Source: Candidatus Schekmanbacteria bacterium RIFCSPLOWO2_02_FULL_38_14 (GTDB lineage Bacteria; Schekmanbacteria; GWA2-38-11). Taken from it: a stretch of 64,000 nucleotides of DNA. The notes under the pieces are model-generated. The model made no database searches. It had not been told where the DNA came from and was given only the letters and a program-made list of their open reading frames with translations. The stretch lies in NCBI GenBank assembly GCA_001790855.1, contig MGDH01000022.1:1-64000 (forward strand). The letters run 5' to 3'. Below are positions 60,256 through 64,000 of this stretch, one piece after another (position 1 is the first letter of the stretch; each line of letters opens with the position of its first letter). The position numbers and the translations under genes are program-made.

Positions 60256-61779
60256 TTAATTAATATTATTAAAATAATTATCAATCGCTTCTACCATTCC
60301 TTTAATGGTGTATTCTTTTGGCATGATATCTGCTTTCATTTCAAACTCTTCAATTGCCTTTGATGTTACAGGACCAATTGAAGCTATGCTTATCTTATTA
60401 AAATAATAGATTATTTCTTTTTTTGTAAATAAATTAAAAAAGCTTTTTACCCCGGAAGGGCTTGTAAATGCAACAACATCTGCGTTGTTTTCTTTTAAAA
60501 GAGATTTAACTTTATTGCAGTTGACCTTTTCATTCTGAATTCTGTATAAGACTATTTCATCAACTTTTGCTCCTATTTTTTTGAGCCCTAAAGGCAATAC
60601 CTTGCTTGTTTCCTGTGCCCTCGGGATTAAAATATTTTTTCCCTTAAGAGAATATTTTTTTAAGCCTGACAGAAGTGCTTCTGAATTATACTTTTTTGGG
60701 ATAAAGCTTGCTTTGATTCCATATTTTTTTAGTTTTCCACCGGTTACTTTTCCGATAACTGCAAATTTAATTGCCTTAAAATCCTTTAAATGTTTTCCTT
60801 TTAAAATAAATCTTTTCATGAACAAATCTATTCCGTTCTGGCTTGTAAAGATTATCCAGTGGTATTTATTTATTTCCTTTATTGCTTTATCAATTATGAG
60901 AAAGTTTTCAACCGGAACTATTTTTATAACCGGAAGCTTAATTGCTTCTGCGCCGAAATTTTCAAGATGAGATGCTATTTTCGAGGCTCCGGGCTCCGGG
61001 CTTGTTATAAGAAATTTTTTATTAAAGAGAGGTTTCTTTTCATACCATCTAAGCTTTTTGCTTAAATTCACCACATCTCCAATAACAATTACTGCTGGAG
61101 GTTTTACCCTTTTAGTATTAGTCTTATTTTTTAATTCTTTAATAGTCCCGGTCAGAATTTCCTGCCGGGGTGTTGTACCTGAACTTATTATTGCTATCTG
61201 AGCAGAAGGGGATTTGCCAAGCCTTATGAAGTCGTCAAGTATTGAGCCAAGATTTCCTGCTCCCATCAGTATTACCAGAGTTCCTTGCAGGCTTGCTATC
61301 TCCTTTGTGATTACCGGCAGTGAAGAGCCATCTTTTTTATGTCCTGTAATGAAAGTAACAGCAGAGGCATAGTCTCTGTGCGTCAAAGGAATCCCTGCAT
61401 AGGTAGGAACTGCGATTGCAGAGCTGACTCCGGGAACTATTTCAAAGGGAATTCTTTTTTCTGCAAGTGCAAGGGCTTCTTCTCCTCCTCTGCCAAAGAT
61501 AAAAGGGTCTCCTCCCTTTAAACGGACGATTGTCTTCCCTTCCCTTGCTTTCTTTATGATTAACCTGTTAATTTCATCCTGTTTTATTGAATGGGATTTT
61601 GGTTTTTTGCCAAAGTATATCAGCTCAGCATCTTCTCTTGCGTAGGATAGAATGTCCTGATTAATGAGGCGGTCATAAACGACAACATCAGCATTTTTAA
61701 TGCAGTTCACTCCTTTAAGGGTAATGAGTGAAGGATCTCCGGGACCGGCACCAACAAGATAAACTTTTCCTTTGTTCAT
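60256..61779 (-). CDS. Fused uroporphyrinogen-III C-methyltransferase and uroporphyrinogen-III synthase (CobA-HemD)
   Basis: This 507-residue two-domain protein has an N-terminal half (about 1-245) that is a SUMT: VYLVGAGPGDPSLITLKG, RLKGGDPFIFGRGGEEA, GIPLTHRDYASAV and VILMGAG. The C-terminal half (about 250-505) is a HemD-type synthase with WIIFTSQNGIDLFMKR, LIPRAQETSKVLPLGLKK and VAFTSPSGVKSF. It closes the linear tetrapyrrole to uroporphyrinogen III and then methylates C2 and C7 toward siroheme or cobalamin. Such fusions are common in Deltaproteobacteria and clostridia. It overlaps hemC by 4 bases. Confidence 0.95.
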   Translation of the reverse strand: MNKGKVYLVGAGPGDPSLITLKGVNCIKNADVVVYDRLINQDILSYAREDAELIYFGKKPKSHSIKQDEINRLIIKKAREGKTIVRLKGGDPFIFGRGGEEALALAEKRIPFEIVPGVSSAIAVPTYAGIPLTHRDYASAVTFITGHKKDGSSLPVITKEIASLQGTLVILMGAGNLGSILDDFIRLGKSPSAQIAIISSGTTPRQEILTGTIKELKNKTNTKRVKPPAVIVIGDVVNLSKKLRWYEKKPLFNKKFLITSPEPGASKIASHLENFGAEAIKLPVIKIVPVENFLIIDKAIKEINKYHWIIFTSQNGIDLFMKRFILKGKHLKDFKAIKFAVIGKVTGGKLKKYGIKASFIPKKYNSEALLSGLKKYSLKGKNILIPRAQETSKVLPLGLKKIGAKVDEIVLYRIQNEKVNCNKVKSLLKENNADVVAFTSPSGVKSFFNLFTKKEIIYYFNKISIASIGPVTSKAIEEFEMKADIMPKEYTIKGMVEAIDNYFNNIN

Positions 61780-62690
61780 ATTCTTAGAATTTCTTTTCCG
61801 CCATTCTCCAATAATTTTTCTGCAAGCCTGATTCCTATCTCTTCAAAAGAGTTTATTTCTCCTTCCATGCTATCCCTGATAACTTTCTTTCCATCTTTTG
61901 TAGCAACAAGCCCTGTCAGTTTTAGTTTTTTATTTAAAACCTCTCCATAGGCTGCAACAGGAAATCTGCATGATGCTCCAATTTTTTTTGTGAAAACTCT
62001 TTCTGCAGAAACAGCAATAAGGCTCTCCCTGTTGTTGAGAAAGCTGACGAATTCCTGTATATCAGTATCATCATTTCTTGTTTCAATACCAAGCGCGCCC
62101 TGCCCGGCATCAGGGAGCATAATATCAGTTGAGATGTATTCAGTAATTTTATCTTTTAATCCAAGCCTTATAAGTCCTGCTGCTGCAAGAACGATTGCGT
62201 CATAATCTTCATTTTCTAACTTCTTAAGCCTTGTATCAACATTGCCTCTTATGTCTTTTATCAACAGGTCTTTCCTTGAATTTAAAATCTGAGCTTTCCT
62301 TCGCAGGCTTGATGTGCCAACAATTGAGTTGTGAGGCAATTCCTTAAGCTTCCCTCTTTTTGAAATCAGCACATCCCTTGGGTCTTCCCGTTCAGTTATT
62401 GCAGCTATACAAAGTTCATCAGGAATAGTGACTGGCACATCTTTCATGCTGTGGACACCAATATCGATTTCTTCTTTCAAGAGTGCTTCTTCAATTTCCT
62501 TTATGAACATATCATTTTTGCTAAATTCTCTTAATGGCTTGTCAGGTAATTTGTCGCCATAAGTTTTAATTTTGATTATTTTGACCTCTAATAGTGGATA
62601 TTTTTTAACGATTTGCGCTTTTACCCAATCAGACTGTTTTAAGGCAAGAGGGCTTTTCCTTGTGCCAAGCCTCAGCTTTGTAATAACCAT
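61776..62690 (-). CDS. hemC: Porphobilinogen deaminase (hydroxymethylbilane synthase)
   Basis: This 304-residue enzyme links four porphobilinogens into hydroxymethylbilane. It has RLGTRKSPLALKQSDWVK, DIGVHSMKDVP, GTSSLRRKAQIL, DIRGNVDTRLKKL and GASCRFPVAAY. Cys241 in the last carries the dipyrromethane cofactor. Its stop overlaps the start of the fusion gene (ATGA). hemA, often found just upstream in this type of cluster, is absent between it and the siroheme-synthase gene. Confidence 0.95.
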   Translation of the reverse strand: MVITKLRLGTRKSPLALKQSDWVKAQIVKKYPLLEVKIIKIKTYGDKLPDKPLREFSKNDMFIKEIEEALLKEEIDIGVHSMKDVPVTIPDELCIAAITEREDPRDVLISKRGKLKELPHNSIVGTSSLRRKAQILNSRKDLLIKDIRGNVDTRLKKLENEDYDAIVLAAAGLIRLGLKDKITEYISTDIMLPDAGQGALGIETRNDDTDIQEFVSFLNNRESLIAVSAERVFTKKIGASCRFPVAAYGEVLNKKLKLTGLVATKDGKKVIRDSMEGEINSFEEIGIRLAEKLLENGGKEILRI

Positions 62691-62728
62691 TGGCAGTTTT
62701 CAATAAACGGGTTTGAGAGAATCAACAA

Positions 62729-63280
62729 TTAATTGTGAATATTCTTTCTGCCATTTCTGGCTACTAAAGATAAACGCATAGATTTCAATCTATCTCTAAT
62801 CCTTGCCAATCTTTCAAGCTCTGCTCCATATTCCTTCCCAACGATATCTTCAAGCATTATTCTTAACTTTTTTGCAAAAGCCGGATATCTCCCGCTTGTG
62901 GAAATCGCTATCACAAGGTCTCCTCTCCGTATCACAGAAGGCATTATAAAGTCACATAGTTCAGGGCCATCAGCTACATTAACCAGCACTTTTCTTTTTT
63001 TAGCCTCTTTTGCAACTTCCTTGTTGATTTCAGAATCATCAGTTGCCACCACTGCAAGAAATGTATCCTTCAAATCCCCAACCCGGTATTTTCTGCAAAT
63101 AACACTAATCTCAGATTTGTCTGCTAATCTCCTGATGTTTTTTGTGATTTTCGGGCTAACCACCATCATCTTTGCCCCACAATTAAGAAGGGACATTATT
63201 TTCCTCTCAGCTACTTTTCCACCACCTATAACTACACATTTTTTCCCATTGATATTTAAATGTATTGGATAATATTTCAT
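62729..63280 (-). CDS. Precorrin-2 dehydrogenase (CysG N-terminal/Met8-like siroheme synthase)
   Basis: The ATG at 63280 gives the family N-terminus YYPIHLNINGKKCVVIGGGKVA; a TTG at 63316 is less likely. The 183-residue protein has the NAD site, VAATD-like VATDDSEINKEVA, NVADGPELCDFIMPSV and RGDLVIAISTSGRYPA. It dehydrogenates precorrin-2 to sirohydrochlorin and may insert iron. It acts after CobA in siroheme synthesis and begins the operon with hemC, cobA-hemD and hemB. Confidence 0.9.
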   Translation of the reverse strand: MKYYPIHLNINGKKCVVIGGGKVAERKIMSLLNCGAKMMVVSPKITKNIRRLADKSEISVICRKYRVGDLKDTFLAVVATDDSEINKEVAKEAKKRKVLVNVADGPELCDFIMPSVIRRGDLVIAISTSGRYPAFAKKLRIMLEDIVGKEYGAELERLARIRDRLKSMRLSLVARNGRKNIHN

Positions 63281-63622
63281 AGCAAAATAAAAGTAGAACC
63301 TGTTAATTGTTTGCAAACTATAGTTTGTAAGAATGGTAATGTCAAATGCAGTATTTAATTCCTTTAAACACCATCCCCATTACTTCCACTCTGCCTGTGC
63401 GGAGCACGCCTGACTGCGAGCATCGCTCAGGCAGGCAGACAGGTCTCTTTTGTTCTTTTATTGTCAAAGTTATGTTTTCCATAACCTGACATTTTAACCT
63501 TGCAGTTAACCCCTGTCATTTTTACTTTGCTACCACAGTATAATTAAAATGCCTTGACAAAAGAGGTTTTTATAAAATAATAGAATATTTTTAAGTTAAT
63601 TTAGTAAAAAGGAGCAATACAG
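63281..63622. other. Divergent intergenic region: palindrome, GC-rich repeat and promoter
   Basis: These 342 bp hold a perfect 14-base palindrome CAAACTATAGTTTG (63314-63327) near the minus-strand start. A GC-rich element at 63391-63443 carries CTGCCTGTGCGG and TCAGGCAGGCAGACAGG, related to 1861-1882 and 56575-56596. A possible plus-strand promoter has TTGACA at 63554-63559 with a TAATAG-like -10 about 18 bases on. The ribosome-binding site of the next gene is AAGGAG at 63609-63614. Confidence 0.5.
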
Positions 63623-64000
63623 ATGTATGAACTTACAGAAGAACAGAAGATGCTCAAAGAACTTGCAAGACAGATTGCCGAGGAAGAAATAAAACCTATC
63701 AGGGCAGAGCTTGATAATACAGGAGAGTTCCCTTATAAAGTAGTAAAGGCTCTTGTTGACGCTGACCTTATGGGTTTGTTTATTCCAACTGAATATGGCG
63801 GTTCAGCCCAGGGAACTTTTGAGATGTGTCTTGTTATGGAAGAGCTTTCAAAGGCGTGCGGAGGAATAGCCCTTTGCTATGGCGCAACAGCCCTTGGAAC
63901 TTATCCAATACTTCTTTTTGGCAGCGAGGAGCAGAAAAAAAAATATCTTCCAAGGATTGTAAAGGGGGAGCTTGCTGCATTTGCTCTTACAGAGGCTGAA
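63623..64000 (+). CDS. Acyl-CoA dehydrogenase, N-terminal part (runs off the window)
   Basis: The first 126 codons are visible. AAGGAG lies 8 bases before the ATG at 63623. The sequence has LTEEQKMLKELARQIAEEEI, FPYKVVKALVDADLMGLFIP, TEYGGS and the FAD-proximal LTEAE at the window end. This is the all-helical N-domain of acyl-CoA dehydrogenases, which form 2-enoyl-CoA and pass electrons to ETF. Chain-length or branched-chain preference cannot be read from this part. It could belong to a catabolic operon needing a biotin carboxylase, such as that at 34.6-36.6 kb. That link is speculative. Confidence 0.9.
   Translation, partial: MYELTEEQKMLKELARQIAEEEIKPIRAELDNTGEFPYKVVKALVDADLMGLFIPTEYGGSAQGTFEMCLVMEELSKACGGIALCYGATALGTYPILLFGSEEQKKKYLPRIVKGELAAFALTEAE

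Overview
The window is AT-rich bacterial DNA from a Gram-negative-type organism. This follows from diacylglyceryl-type lipoproteins, a PpiD-like periplasmic chaperone, genes for an activated manno-heptose, and a Wzx-type flippase. Most housekeeping proteins look deltaproteobacterial/Nitrospirota-like. Together with the many dispersed intergenic repeats this suggests an uncultivated lineage near Desulfobacterota/Nitrospirota; that placement is inference only. There are no rRNA, tRNA or CRISPR loci.

Layout: (1) 1-6.3 kb holds the tail of an acetyltransferase gene, a DUF2784 protein, and a minus-strand group of two alkaline-phosphatase-superfamily proteins, a tiny ribbon-helix-helix-like protein and a three-segment membrane protein resembling the DUF106/EMC3 branch of YidC-like proteins. 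(2) 6.4-20.4 kb is a very AT-rich surface-polysaccharide island: flippase, dead IS3-family element, VanZ-like protein, a third phosphatase-superfamily membrane protein, GT-C and GT4 glycosyltransferases, polysaccharide deacetylase, acetyltransferase and a dTDP-4-dehydrorhamnose-reductase-like enzyme. A 26-bp inverted repeat brackets its first 4 kb. (3) 20.5-36.6 kb is mostly housekeeping: rpe, PASTA protein, pgpA, nadA, a CoA-transferase coupled to an alanine-dehydrogenase-like protein, DUF362, xseA-xseB-ispA-dxs, coaBC, and biotin carboxylase plus carrier. It also carries an orphan FlgM-like gene and a small gene with a sigma-54-type promoter and two upstream palindromes. (4) 36.7-49.3 kb, all plus strand: aspS, ppiD, an HDAC-family deacetylase, a secreted isoaspartyl methyltransferase, a zinc-ribbon protein, a TPR lipoprotein, an initiating sugar-phosphate transferase, and the four enzymes making GDP-D-glycero-alpha-D-manno-heptose, then a sugar epimerase. 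(5) 49.3-53.7 kb: pyrE, a transglutaminase-like lipoprotein, a frameshifted cupredoxin gene, a decayed cupin gene and a methyltransferase. (6) 53.7-59 kb: sucC-sucD-ferredoxin-sdhA-sdhB, with repeats in most gaps. (7) 59-63.3 kb: the tetrapyrrole genes hemB, cobA-hemD fusion, hemC and a siroheme-synthase N-domain protein. The window ends inside an acyl-CoA dehydrogenase gene.

The sugar-nucleotide genes, the initiating transferase and the island genes could together build and modify a heptose/deoxysugar-containing surface glycan, with the phosphatase-superfamily proteins as candidate envelope-modifying enzymes. The TCA, carboxylase and acyl-CoA dehydrogenase genes point to respiratory carbon metabolism, supported by the heme/siroheme genes. 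The least explained items are the phosphatase/RHH/DUF106-like group, the sigma-54-linked small gene, the catalytic-lysine-less alanine-dehydrogenase-like protein and the repeat families.
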